DNA of 10,370 nucleotides from Alphaproteobacteria bacterium (GTDB lineage: Bacteria > Pseudomonadota > Alphaproteobacteria > Sphingomonadales > Sphingomonadaceae), in assembly GCA_005882415.1 (NCBI GenBank), contig VBAE01000091.1, positions 1-10,370 of the forward strand, in the 5' to 3' direction. Made by a program: the position numbers and the translations under genes. Positions 1 through 6,418 of this stretch are shown here, piece by piece. Positions within the stretch are counted from its first letter, which is position 1, and every line of letters begins with the position of its first letter. The notes under the pieces are model-generated. The model searched no databases. It saw only the letters and a program-made list of their open reading frames with translations, and was not told the DNA's origin.

Positions 1-1
1 T

Positions 2-448
2 GCCGGCGTTTCCTACCTGCATGCGCGGATCACCGACGACAGCCAGTATTTCGCCACAACCGGCACGCACGTCTCGACCGACCACATCATCTTCACGCCC
101 GACTATAACTATAATCTCGGCACGACCTACACCCTGCCGCTCGGGGAGAACGCGCTTGTGTTCGACGCGGGAATGTTCGGGAAGGGCAGCCGCTACGGTT
201 CCTCGCTCGACCCCAATGTGGCGCCGAAACTGTCGGCCTATGCGATCGTCAACGGCTCGATAGCGCTGCGCCTTTCGAACGGGCTCACCGTGGCGGCGTT
301 CGGTACCAATCTGTTCAACGCGAAATATGTGGAGAGCTACATCGACAAGTCGGCCCTGGTCCGGGCCGGACTGGCGCCCCTGGCTTCGAACCTCGCCATC
401 CAGGGCGAACGCCGGCGCTACGGCGTGCGCGCGAGTTTGAAGTTCTAG
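2..448 (+). CDS. TonB-dependent outer-membrane receptor, C-terminal end (partial)
   Basis: The reading frame is open from base 2 to the TAG at 446-448, giving 148 residues, so the gene begins upstream of the window. The segment has alternating aromatic/polar stretches typical of outer-membrane beta-strands. It contains the pattern G-T-N-L-F-N-A-K-Y, characteristic of the last strands of TonB-dependent receptors, and ends in phenylalanine (R-A-S-L-K-F), the usual outer-membrane assembly signal. The family imports bulky or scarce ligands (siderophores, glycans, aromatic oligomers, vitamins) using TonB energy; plug and TonB box would lie upstream. The downstream oxidase begins 2 nt after the stop, so the receptor probably heads or belongs to the same transcript. 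The ligand cannot be deduced. The first in-frame ATG in the window, at 158, is internal and not the true start. Confidence 0.88.
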   Translation, partial: AGVSYLHARITDDSQYFATTGTHVSTDHIIFTPDYNYNLGTTYTLPLGENALVFDAGMFGKGSRYGSSLDPNVAPKLSAYAIVNGSIALRLSNGLTVAAFGTNLFNAKYVESYIDKSALVRAGLAPLASNLAIQGERRRYGVRASLKF

Positions 449-450
449 CC

Positions 451-1848
451 GTGGGCCCGCTCGTCCAATCCGGGCGCGTGCCGCTCACTGAAGCGTTCGT
501 GGGAGCGTTGCGCGACCTGTTCGGCGAGCGGCTCCAGACCGGCGAGGCGATCTGCCTGGAGCATGGCCGGAGCGAGACTCACTTCGCGTCCATGCCGCCC
601 GACGCAGTGGTGTTCGCCCAGACGACCGAAGAGGTCGCGGATATGGTGCGGCTGTGCGGCGAAGCCCAGGTGCCGCTCATCCCGTTCGGCGCGGGCACAT
701 CGGTCGAGGGCAACACGCTCGCCGTCCGCGGCGGGGTGGCCCTCAACCTGTCGCGCATGGACCGTATAGTTGCCGTCAATGCGGAGGATTTCGACTGCAC
801 GGTCGAGGCGGGCGTCCGACGCGAGCAATTGAACGAGCATCTGCGCGATCAGGGGCTGTTCTTCCCGATCGATCCTGGCGCCAATGCGACCATCGGCGGC
901 ATGGCCTCCACCCGGGCGTCGGGAACGAACGCGGTTCGCTACGGCACGATGCGGGAGGCGGTGCTCAGCCTCAAGGTCGTCACTGCCGACGGACGGATCG
1001 TCCGCACCAGCCGGCGGGCGCGCAAATCGTCGGCCGGCTACGATCTCACCCGGCTGTTCGTCGGCTCGGAAGGCACTCTGGGCATCATCACCGAAGTGAC
1101 GTTGAGGCTTCACGCCATTCCCGAGGCGATCGCGTCCGCGACATGCAGCTTCGACAGCGTCAAGGGAGCGGTCGACACCGTCGTCCAGTCGATCCAGCTG
1201 GGGGTTCCGCTGGCCCGGGTCGAGATCCTCGACGACATGCAGATCCGCGCGGTCAACCGCTGGTCGAAGATGGACCTGCCTGAGCTGACCACGCTCTTCT
1301 TCGAGTTTCATGGTTCCCCCACCTACGTCGCGGAGCAGACCGAGACCGTTCGCGAGCTTGCCGAAGCGAATGGCGGTGGCGAGTTCCGCTGGGCCAATCT
1401 GCCGGAAGAGCGGTCCAGGCTGTGGAAGGCGCGGCACGAGGCCTATTATGCGGCGGTCAATCTCCGCGCCGGCGCAATCGGCTGGGCAACCGACGTCTGC
1501 GTGCCGATGAGCCGGCTCGCGGAATGCATCGGTGAGACGAAAGCGGAGCTGGAGCGCTCGTCGGTGCCCGCGACCATCCTCGGCCATGTCGGGGACGGCA
1601 ATTTTCACGTCGTCTTCTCGATCGACCCCACGTCGCCGGACGAGCTTGAGGAGGTGAAGGCCATCAATGCACGGCTGGTCCGCCGCGCCCTGGACATGGA
1701 CGGCACCTGCACCGGCGAGCATGGCATCGGGCTCGGCAAGCAGGATTGGCTGGTCGAGGAACTCGGCGATGCGGTCGATCTGATGCGCTCCATCAAGACG
1801 GCGCTCGATCCCATCGGCATTCTGAACCCGGGCAAGATCTTCTCCTGA
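451..1848 (+). CDS. FAD-linked oxidase, D-lactate dehydrogenase (cytochrome) / GlcD type
   Basis: A 465-residue flavoprotein of the VAO/PCMH family. Visible motifs: the FAD-pyrophosphate loop P-F-G-A-G-T-S at 78-84; the FAD-domain segment I-G-G-M-A-S-T-R-A-S-G-T-N at 148-160; G-S-E-G-T-L-G-I at 205-212; and the C-terminal FAD-oxidase signatures G-H-V-G-D-G-N-F-H (378-386), G-T-C-T-G-E-H-G-I-G (418-427) and N-P-G-K-I (459-463). Family members oxidise D-2-hydroxy acids (D-lactate, glycolate, 2-hydroxyglutarate) to 2-oxo acids and pass electrons to cytochrome c or quinone. Overall pattern and length resemble the D-lactate dehydrogenase (cytochrome) group most; the exact substrate is an inference. 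No signal peptide is seen. The start is uncertain: GTG at 451 follows the receptor stop by 2 nt without a clear Shine-Dalgarno, and another in-frame GTG lies at 478. The stop overlaps the permease start by 1 nt. Confidence 0.93.
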   Translation: MGPLVQSGRVPLTEAFVGALRDLFGERLQTGEAICLEHGRSETHFASMPPDAVVFAQTTEEVADMVRLCGEAQVPLIPFGAGTSVEGNTLAVRGGVALNLSRMDRIVAVNAEDFDCTVEAGVRREQLNEHLRDQGLFFPIDPGANATIGGMASTRASGTNAVRYGTMREAVLSLKVVTADGRIVRTSRRARKSSAGYDLTRLFVGSEGTLGIITEVTLRLHAIPEAIASATCSFDSVKGAVDTVVQSIQLGVPLARVEILDDMQIRAVNRWSKMDLPELTTLFFEFHGSPTYVAEQTETVRELAEANGGGEFRWANLPEERSRLWKARHEAYYAAVNLRAGAIGWATDVCVPMSRLAECIGETKAELERSSVPATILGHVGDGNFHVVFSIDPTSPDELEEVKAINARLVRRALDMDGTCTGEHGIGLGKQDWLVEELGDAVDLMRSIKTALDPIGILNPGKIFS

Positions 1849-3143
1849 TGGCGGCAGAGTTGGACAGCGGTCCTCCGCCGCGACTGGGCGCCGCCATCGG
1901 ACCCTTGCTGCTGACCAGCCTCGTCATCTCGGTCGGTTTCACGATGCTTCAGAGCTTCGGAATCATGGCGGAGTCGGCGAAGGCCGAACTGCTCCTCTCG
2001 GACAACGCGCTTGCCTTGGTCCAGGGCGCGTCGGCGGCGATTTCGCTGGTGCTGTTCTCAATCCCGATCGGCATCTGGGTGGATCGCCGCAGCCGAGTGC
2101 GGATACTGCTGCTTATGGCTGTGATCTGGACCGGCGGGACCCTGGCGACCGCGGCCGCCGGTAACGTCTTCATGCTCTTCTTTGCCCGCATGTTCGTCGG
2201 CATCGGCGCCACCGGTGCACTGACCGCAGTGCTGTCCCTGGCGTCGGATTACTGCCGCCCGGAACAACGCGGCCGCGCCCTTCTGGTCCCCAATCTCACC
2301 AAGGCTGCCGGCGTTGGAGCGGGATTCACCATTGCCGGATTTCTGCTCCAGCACTTCGCGGCCGGCGGCGTCCCGGGGCTCTTCGGCGCCTCGCCCTGGC
2401 GCAGCGCGCAATGGGCGCTCGGTATAGGCAGCGCCGTGCTGCTGCTGCCCATCCTGTTGCTGCGCGAGCCGCCCCGGCATGAGGTGGAGGCGGGACCGGG
2501 TGCGCCCTTGCGCGTGCTGTTCGCCGAGCTCTGGGCGCGGCGGGCGTGGGTCATCCCCTTGTTCGTTGGCCAGGTCACCGTCGTCATGGCCGACGCCGCA
2601 GCCGCAATCTGGGCCTCGCCTTTGCTCCAGCGCACTTATCATCAGCAGCCGGGCGACTTCGCCGGCTGGCTCGGGGCGATCGTGTTCCTAACCGGCATAT
2701 TGGGCTCGATCGCCGGCGGAATCGCCGCCGATGCCGGCCAGAAGGCGCGCTTTCGCGGCGGCCTGATGGTCGGGGCCTTCGTCGCGGCGGCGGTCGGCGT
2801 GCCCTGCGCCTTGTTCCCGCTGATGCCGAGCGTGTCAGGCTTCGCCGTGGCCATCGGCCTGCTGATGCTTGTCGGCAACATTACCGGCATCGTCGCATCG
2901 GTGGCGCTGACCGTGTGGCTGCCGAACGAATTGAGGGGCTTGTCGATCGGCGCCTTCATCGCGATCGCCGGGCTGATCGGCTTCGGCGTGGCGCCATCGC
3001 TGGTCGCGGGGCTCAGCAGCTTTCTCGGCGGCGAGGCTCACCTTGCGGCCGCCCAGGCCATAGTCGGAGTCGCGGTCAGCATCGTCTCGGTTCTCGGCTT
3101 CGGCCTGGCCATGCGCAATGCGCCTGGCCAAGCTATCGGATAG
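1848..3143 (+). CDS. MFS permease, 12 predicted membrane helices
   Basis: A 431-residue, strongly hydrophobic protein of major-facilitator length. The start is the ATG at 1848-1850, which shares its A with the TGA of the oxidase (TGATG), indicating translational coupling; upstream in-frame starts lie inside the oxidase gene and lack MFS character. About twelve hydrophobic segments run from residue 16 to 421, in two halves separated by a charged loop at about 205-232. The loop after helix 2 carries an MFS motif A variant (G-I-W-V-D-R-R-S-R-V-R, 75-85), and P-E-Q-R-G-R-A at 138-144 is the usual loop before helix 5. The protein probably moves the operon's substrate, or the acid made from it, across the inner membrane in symport. 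Its sugar-acid/aromatic-acid type substrate class is inferred from context only. The stop codon sits inside a long hairpin. Confidence 0.92.
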   Translation: MAAELDSGPPPRLGAAIGPLLLTSLVISVGFTMLQSFGIMAESAKAELLLSDNALALVQGASAAISLVLFSIPIGIWVDRRSRVRILLLMAVIWTGGTLATAAAGNVFMLFFARMFVGIGATGALTAVLSLASDYCRPEQRGRALLVPNLTKAAGVGAGFTIAGFLLQHFAAGGVPGLFGASPWRSAQWALGIGSAVLLLPILLLREPPRHEVEAGPGAPLRVLFAELWARRAWVIPLFVGQVTVVMADAAAAIWASPLLQRTYHQQPGDFAGWLGAIVFLTGILGSIAGGIAADAGQKARFRGGLMVGAFVAAAVGVPCALFPLMPSVSGFAVAIGLLMLVGNITGIVASVALTVWLPNELRGLSIGAFIAIAGLIGFGVAPSLVAGLSSFLGGEAHLAAAQAIVGVAVSIVSVLGFGLAMRNAPGQAIG

Positions 3144-3166
3144 GTCTGGACTAACCTGTCCGATAG
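3133..3166 (+). promoter_or_regulatory. 13-bp hairpin / inverted repeat spanning the permease stop
   Basis: The left arm CTATCGGATAGGT (3133-3145) and right arm ACCTGTCCGATAG (3154-3166) are complementary over 13 positions around an 8-nt loop. The one non-Watson-Crick position would be a G-U pair in RNA. The permease TAG lies within it. There is no run of T after the stem, so it is not a standard intrinsic terminator. It may stabilise the upstream transcript, attenuate reading into the AraC gene, or act as a palindromic operator for one of the two downstream regulators. Confidence 0.6.
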
Positions 3167-3203
3167 GTGCATGGTGGCCGGATCGGAAGAGGGGCGGCGA
3201 TCC

Positions 3204-3989
3204 ATGCAGCGCGACGAGAGTGCCACAGAGCTGATCCGTGTGTCCGACGAGATGCTCGCCATCATCGGCACCGCGCCCCTTTCTCAACAGGGCTGGCCCG
3301 ATCGGGCGGTAGCCTTCGCGATCGATCTCAGGGAGGTTCGTCAGCCGCCCAGCCTGCGGTTTTTTGCCGAGCCGACCAGGGAGCCTCCAGCCGGTGAGGA
3401 CGGGTTCCCGTGCCTGTATTTCATCGTCACCCGGGAAGCGTGCGAGCGCTTGCGGGGTGGCCCTTTGTCGATCCACGGCGATTACACCTATCTCCTCGCC
3501 CCCTCGATGCGCCCCATCCTCCGGGCCATCCGCGATTGCGCCCTCCCCGAAGGATCCGCCGCGCCATACCGGCTCGCCAAGTGCATCGAGCTGCTCTGCG
3601 AGATCCTCGAGGCGGACCGCGTCGGCACCCTGGTCCCTGTCGTCGGCCGGTGCACTCTGTCCGAGCTTGACCGTCGCCGGGTGGTTGCTTCCCGGACGCT
3701 GATCGAGGAGCGTTCGAGCGAGCCCCTGACGCTCGACCAGATCGCACGCCAATGCGGGATCAATCGCACCAAATTGTCGCGCGGCTTCCGCGAGATCTAT
3801 GGGACCAGCGTCGCCGATGCGATCGCCGAGTGCCGCCTCGCGCAGGCGCACCGGGCGCTGCTCGGAACCGACCTGCCGGTAGGCCTGATCGGCTATCGCA
3901 GCGGGTACCAGAACAATGCCAGCTTCACGCGCGCCTTCGGCCGCCGCTACGGCGTCCCGCCATCGTCCTTGCGAAGCCGGATGAACTGA
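3204..3989 (+). CDS. AraC-family transcriptional regulator
   Basis: A 261-residue regulator with the DNA-binding domain at the C terminus. The first helix-turn-helix lies at about 175-200 (begins L-T-L-D-Q-I-A-R-Q-C-G, with R-G-F-R-E-I-Y-G in the recognition region) and the second at about 224-258 (G-Y-R-S-G-Y-Q-N-N-A-S-F-T-R-A-F, then G-V-P-P-S-S-L-R). The pairing resembles the PchR-like branch. The N-terminal ~150 residues match no ligand domain I can name. The ATG at 3204 is preferred because GAGGGG lies 9 nt upstream. The alternative ATG at 3171 would add 11 residues but has no good ribosome site and directly follows the hairpin. The stop overlaps the next start as TGATG. It probably controls the receptor-oxidase-permease genes in response to their substrate; this is inferred from position. 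Confidence 0.88.
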   Translation: MQRDESATELIRVSDEMLAIIGTAPLSQQGWPDRAVAFAIDLREVRQPPSLRFFAEPTREPPAGEDGFPCLYFIVTREACERLRGGPLSIHGDYTYLLAPSMRPILRAIRDCALPEGSAAPYRLAKCIELLCEILEADRVGTLVPVVGRCTLSELDRRRVVASRTLIEERSSEPLTLDQIARQCGINRTKLSRGFREIYGTSVADAIAECRLAQAHRALLGTDLPVGLIGYRSGYQNNASFTRAFGRRYGVPPSSLRSRMN

Positions 3990-4687
3990 TGTCGACGATG
4001 ATCTCAGAAAGCGGCAAGTCGCTCGTCGCGCAGGCCATGGATGCGGTAAAGGCGCACATCCGCACCGCGGGGCTGCGGGTCGGCGACACCTTGCCCGGCG
4101 AGGCCTATTTTGCGGGCCAGTTGAGGGTCAGCCGCGCAGTCATGCGGGAAGCTTTCGGCGCCTTGGCGGCGCTGAGGCTCATCGACGTCGCCAATGGGCG
4201 GCGCGCGAAGGTCGGCGCGCTCGATGGCTCGGTCATGGCCGCTTCGCTCGACCACGCTCTGTCGACGTCGCAGATGAAGGTCGCAGAGGTCTGGGACGTC
4301 AGGCGCACGATCGAGATGCGCACGGCGGCCCTGGCGGCTCACAATGCGACTCCGGTGCAGGCCGCCCGCATCGTCGCGCTCGCGGAAGCAATGGGCGACG
4401 ACGAGCGTCCCCATGCAGAGACGACCGAGGACGATATCGACTTCCACCTCGCCATTGCCGAGGCGAGCGGCAACGCGCTCTTCAACCAGATCGTCCGCTC
4501 GTTCGTGCCGCTGATGCGGGTCGCCGTGCCGGAGGCCTGGCGCACCCGCGAAACGGAAGAGCAGAAACGCGAGATCCTGGAAAGGCACAGGCAACTTGCC
4601 CGGGCGATTGCAAACCGTGACGCCGCTGAAGCGGAACGTCGCATGGCGGCCCACTTCGACGAAGCCATCGGAGCGCTGCTGCGCTGA
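3989..4687 (+). CDS. FadR-type GntR regulator with FCD ligand domain
   Basis: A 232-residue protein starting at the ATG that overlaps the AraC-gene TGA. The N terminus (about 10-75) is a GntR winged helix: L-P-G-E at 35-38, then L-R-V-S-R-A-V-M-R-E-A at 45-55. The rest is an all-helical FCD domain with the expected metal-site pattern: D149/H153 in D-I-D-F-H, followed by A-E-A-S-G-N, then H200 and H222. FCD regulators such as LldR, GlcC and PdhR sense small carboxylates, often lactate, glycolate or pyruvate, and usually repress until the ligand binds. That fits the D-2-hydroxyacid oxidase upstream, but the ligand is inferred. An alternative ATG at 3998 would shorten the protein by three residues. 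It is the last host gene before the island boundary. Confidence 0.92.
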   Translation: MSTMISESGKSLVAQAMDAVKAHIRTAGLRVGDTLPGEAYFAGQLRVSRAVMREAFGALAALRLIDVANGRRAKVGALDGSVMAASLDHALSTSQMKVAEVWDVRRTIEMRTAALAAHNATPVQAARIVALAEAMGDDERPHAETTEDDIDFHLAIAEASGNALFNQIVRSFVPLMRVAVPEAWRTRETEEQKREILERHRQLARAIANRDAAEAERRMAAHFDEAIGALLR

Positions 4688-4737
4688 TCAGCGGCGCTCG
4701 TCCCAGAGCCCCGAAATTCCTAACACCGCAGACTGGC

Positions 4738-4782
4738 TGGCGCGCCCGGCAGGATTCGAACCTGCGACCCCAAGCTTAGAAG
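4738..4782 (-). other. Displaced 3' part of tRNA-Arg(TCT): island attachment-site junction
   Basis: Read on the minus strand, 4782 to 4738 gives anticodon loop CTTCTAA (anticodon TCT), 3' anticodon stem GCTTG, variable loop GGGTC, a perfect T-arm (GCAGG, TTCGAAT, CCTGC), acceptor strand CGGGCGC, discriminator G and encoded CCA. The 5' half is missing. The bases before the loop read CGAGA instead of the CAAGC needed for a perfect stem, no D-arm or 5' acceptor (expected GCGCCCG) follows within the next 60 bases, and the sequence becomes island DNA. A tRNA 3' remnant next to a P4-type integrase is the standard scar of site-specific integration. The remnant stayed with the chromosome on the left, so the island lies to the right and the restored tRNA gene should be at its far end. 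Confidence 0.85.
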
Positions 4783-5059
4783 TCTCGTCAGGGGCTGTTT
4801 CAGGGCATCCCAGAGAGTGCCGTTTCCTTTGAAATCAATCGTATAGCGTCCCACGCGATTTCAGCAAATCCCGGGGCTTGTTACCTATGTGTTACCTAGC
4901 CGGACTTTAGGTAACAATCGGGATTCCGCGAAAACGCTCCTGTTTCGTCGGCAGCTCACTGCCGGCGCGACGCCTACCAGAGGAGAGGAAGCCGCTCGGC
5001 TGGTGCGGCTGTAGGGCTTTGGCCCGCGGTCGCATCACGTCTGAGCACGGGAGCGGCGC
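4783..5059. other. Non-coding island end between the attachment site and the integrase
   Basis: No convincing gene lies between the FadR-type gene stop (4687) and the integrase start (5060), a 372-base stretch that also holds the tRNA remnant. This part carries a 7-bp inverted repeat (TGAAATC 4830-4836, GATTTCA 4857-4863) and the TGTTACCTA repeats listed separately. It has the layout of an integrase recombination region: core at the tRNA, accessory protein sites, then the integrase gene. A GGGAG at 5049-5053 is the likely integrase ribosome-binding site. No convincing sigma-70 promoter was recognised. Confidence 0.6.
4878..4917. repeat. TGTTACCTA repeats, candidate integrase arm-type or accessory sites
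   Basis: TGTTACCTA occurs at 4879-4887 and again at 4890-4898, exactly 11 bp apart, or about one helical turn. The reverse complement TAGGTAACA is at 4908-4916, and the first and inverted copies extend to a 10-bp match (TTGTTACCTA 4878-4887, TAGGTAACAA 4908-4917). Helically phased short repeats between the attachment core and an integrase gene are the usual layout for integrase arm sites or excisionase sites. That function is inferred; the repeats are seen. Confidence 0.55.
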
Positions 5060-6226
5060 ATGTTAACGGACTCCAAGGTGTTGGCCTTAAAGCCGCCGGC
5101 CAAGGGCCAGCAGGAACATCCTGACGCGAAAGTGACCGGCCTCCGCCTGCGCGTTGGGGCGGGTGGCACTAAAACGTGGATATTCCGGGCTCGTACCGGC
5201 GGGCGGACCATAAACAAGAAGCTTGGCAGCTATCCTGGCATGGACCTGACTGAGGCGCGGACTGCCGCACTGAAGCTTGTCGCTGCGATTGCCAGGGGCG
5301 GGAGCGCGGAAGCTGTCGAAAGGACCTTCGGCGCCGTGGCGGAGCATTGGATCAAGAAGGTGGCCAAGCCGAAGAATGACAGCTGGCGGCTTCAGGAGAG
5401 GCGCCTCGAAATGCACGTCTTTCCGGCGTGGCGGGACCGCAAGATCGTCGACATCCGCCGCGCGGACGTCCGCGATCTCCTCGAGCGATTGGAAGGGGCT
5501 GTCCTCCCCAACCGAGTGCTGTCGCTCGTCAAGACGATCTTCCGCTTCGCCCTGAGCCGCGATTGGATCGATGTCTCTCCCGCCGAGGGGATACGAAAGC
5601 CTCAAGTCGAACAGGAGCGCGACCGGGTGCTTGTCATGAGCGAAGTGGCGCAGATTTGGAAAGCGGCGGAGCTGCTAGGCTATCCGTTCGGTCCGTACAT
5701 CCGCCTTCTGGCATTGACGGCCCAGCGCCGAACCGAGGTGGCCGCGATGCGGTGGAACGATCTCGATCTGGACGCGGCGATGTGGATCATCCCAGCCGCC
5801 GACACGAAAGGCGAGCGCCGGCATTACGTCCCTCTTCCAGCGGCTGCAGTCGAGATCCTCGCGGTGCTCCCTCGCATGGGCGTTTTCGTCTTCACCACGG
5901 ATGGGCGGACTCACATGACGAACTACGCGAAGCTGAAGGCGCGCCTTGACGCCCTCATCAGGGCGACCGGCGGAGCGGTGGCCGCTTGGCGGCTCCACGA
6001 TCTCCGACGCAGTGCGGCGACCCACATGGTGCGTCTTGGCATTCGGGAGGAGGTTGTCGGCCGAGTTCTGAACCACGCCAGCAAAGGTGTAACCGCGAAA
6101 GTCTACACGCTCCACACCTATGGACCGGAGAAGCGGCAAGCTCTCGACGCCTGGGCAGAGGAGATCGAGCGCGTCGTGAGCGCAAGTTCTGCTCACGCCA
6201 TGGTCGCGGCCATTGCGGCCGAATAG
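5060..6226 (+). CDS. P4-type tyrosine integrase (DUF4102 + phage integrase catalytic domain)
   Basis: A 388-residue site-specific recombinase. The N-terminal ~85 residues form the DUF4102 arm-binding domain: start L-T-D-S-K-V, then G-L-R-L-R-V and K-L-G-S-Y-P-G at 54-60. A SAM-like core-binding domain lies at about 90-180. The catalytic domain shows all expected residues: R223 in Q-R-R-T-E, K250 in D-T-K-G, H313/R316 in L-H-D-L-R-R, H339 in L-N-H-A, and the nucleophile Y349 in K-V-Y, followed by the family tail E-K-R-Q-A-L-D-A-W-A. Length is normal, so it looks functional. GGGAG lies 6 nt before the ATG. Position beside a tRNA-Arg remnant identifies it as the enzyme that integrates this island into the 3' end of that tRNA gene. 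Such integrases catalyse integration and, with an excision factor, excision; none is seen here. Confidence 0.95.
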   Translation: MLTDSKVLALKPPAKGQQEHPDAKVTGLRLRVGAGGTKTWIFRARTGGRTINKKLGSYPGMDLTEARTAALKLVAAIARGGSAEAVERTFGAVAEHWIKKVAKPKNDSWRLQERRLEMHVFPAWRDRKIVDIRRADVRDLLERLEGAVLPNRVLSLVKTIFRFALSRDWIDVSPAEGIRKPQVEQERDRVLVMSEVAQIWKAAELLGYPFGPYIRLLALTAQRRTEVAAMRWNDLDLDAAMWIIPAADTKGERRHYVPLPAAAVEILAVLPRMGVFVFTTDGRTHMTNYAKLKARLDALIRATGGAVAAWRLHDLRRSAATHMVRLGIREEVVGRVLNHASKGVTAKVYTLHTYGPEKRQALDAWAEEIERVVSASSAHAMVAAIAAE

Positions 6227-6418
6227 CCAGAACCACTCATGTGGGGACGGCTATGGATGCCAGAAGGGCTGGTGATCGCGGCACCTTGCGGTTGACCCAT
6301 ACCACAAGCATTACGTGGACTGACGCGACGAGCGTTCGCAGGCCGGTTTTGCTAGGTGGGGTATGGGAAAGTTGAACGCGCTATTCGTCTTACCCGAGGT
6401 CGGTGGCTTCGGGTGACA

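Noticed and set aside
445..1722. Long minus-strand open frame of 425 codons opposite the oxidase gene
   Set aside because: It is Arg/His/Asp-rich with no recognisable domain, and lies wholly opposite a well-supported flavoprotein; this is typical of high-GC DNA.
2835..3851. Minus-strand open frame of 338 codons opposite the permease and AraC genes
   Set aside because: It crosses the boundary of two clear + strand genes, has biased composition and shows no domain.
4738..4782. A complete tRNA-Arg gene
   Set aside because: Only the half from anticodon loop to CCA is present. No D-arm or 5' acceptor matches in the next 60 bases, and the 5' anticodon stem is imperfect.
4596..4832. Plus-strand open frame spanning the FadR-type gene end and the tRNA remnant
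   Set aside because: It runs through the island junction; its central residues are only a translation of the tRNA fragment.
4783..5059. CRISPR array or toxin-antitoxin locus near the integrase
   Set aside because: The only repeats are three 9-10 bp copies without spacer regularity, and no small paired genes with ribosome sites are present.
5675..6196. Minus-strand open frame of 173 codons opposite the integrase
   Set aside because: It is opposite the catalytic domain of an intact integrase and has no recognisable content.
6292..6297. TTGACC as a -35 box for the prenyl-synthase-fold gene
   Set aside because: At 16-18 nt downstream there is no acceptable -10 hexamer, only GTGGAC-like sequence.
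6356..6418. Upstream GTG start adding 21 residues to the prenyl-synthase-fold protein
   Set aside because: The extension is Arg-rich and unlike the family. The ATG at 6419 gives a plausible N terminus, though neither has a strong ribosome site, so this is not fully excluded.
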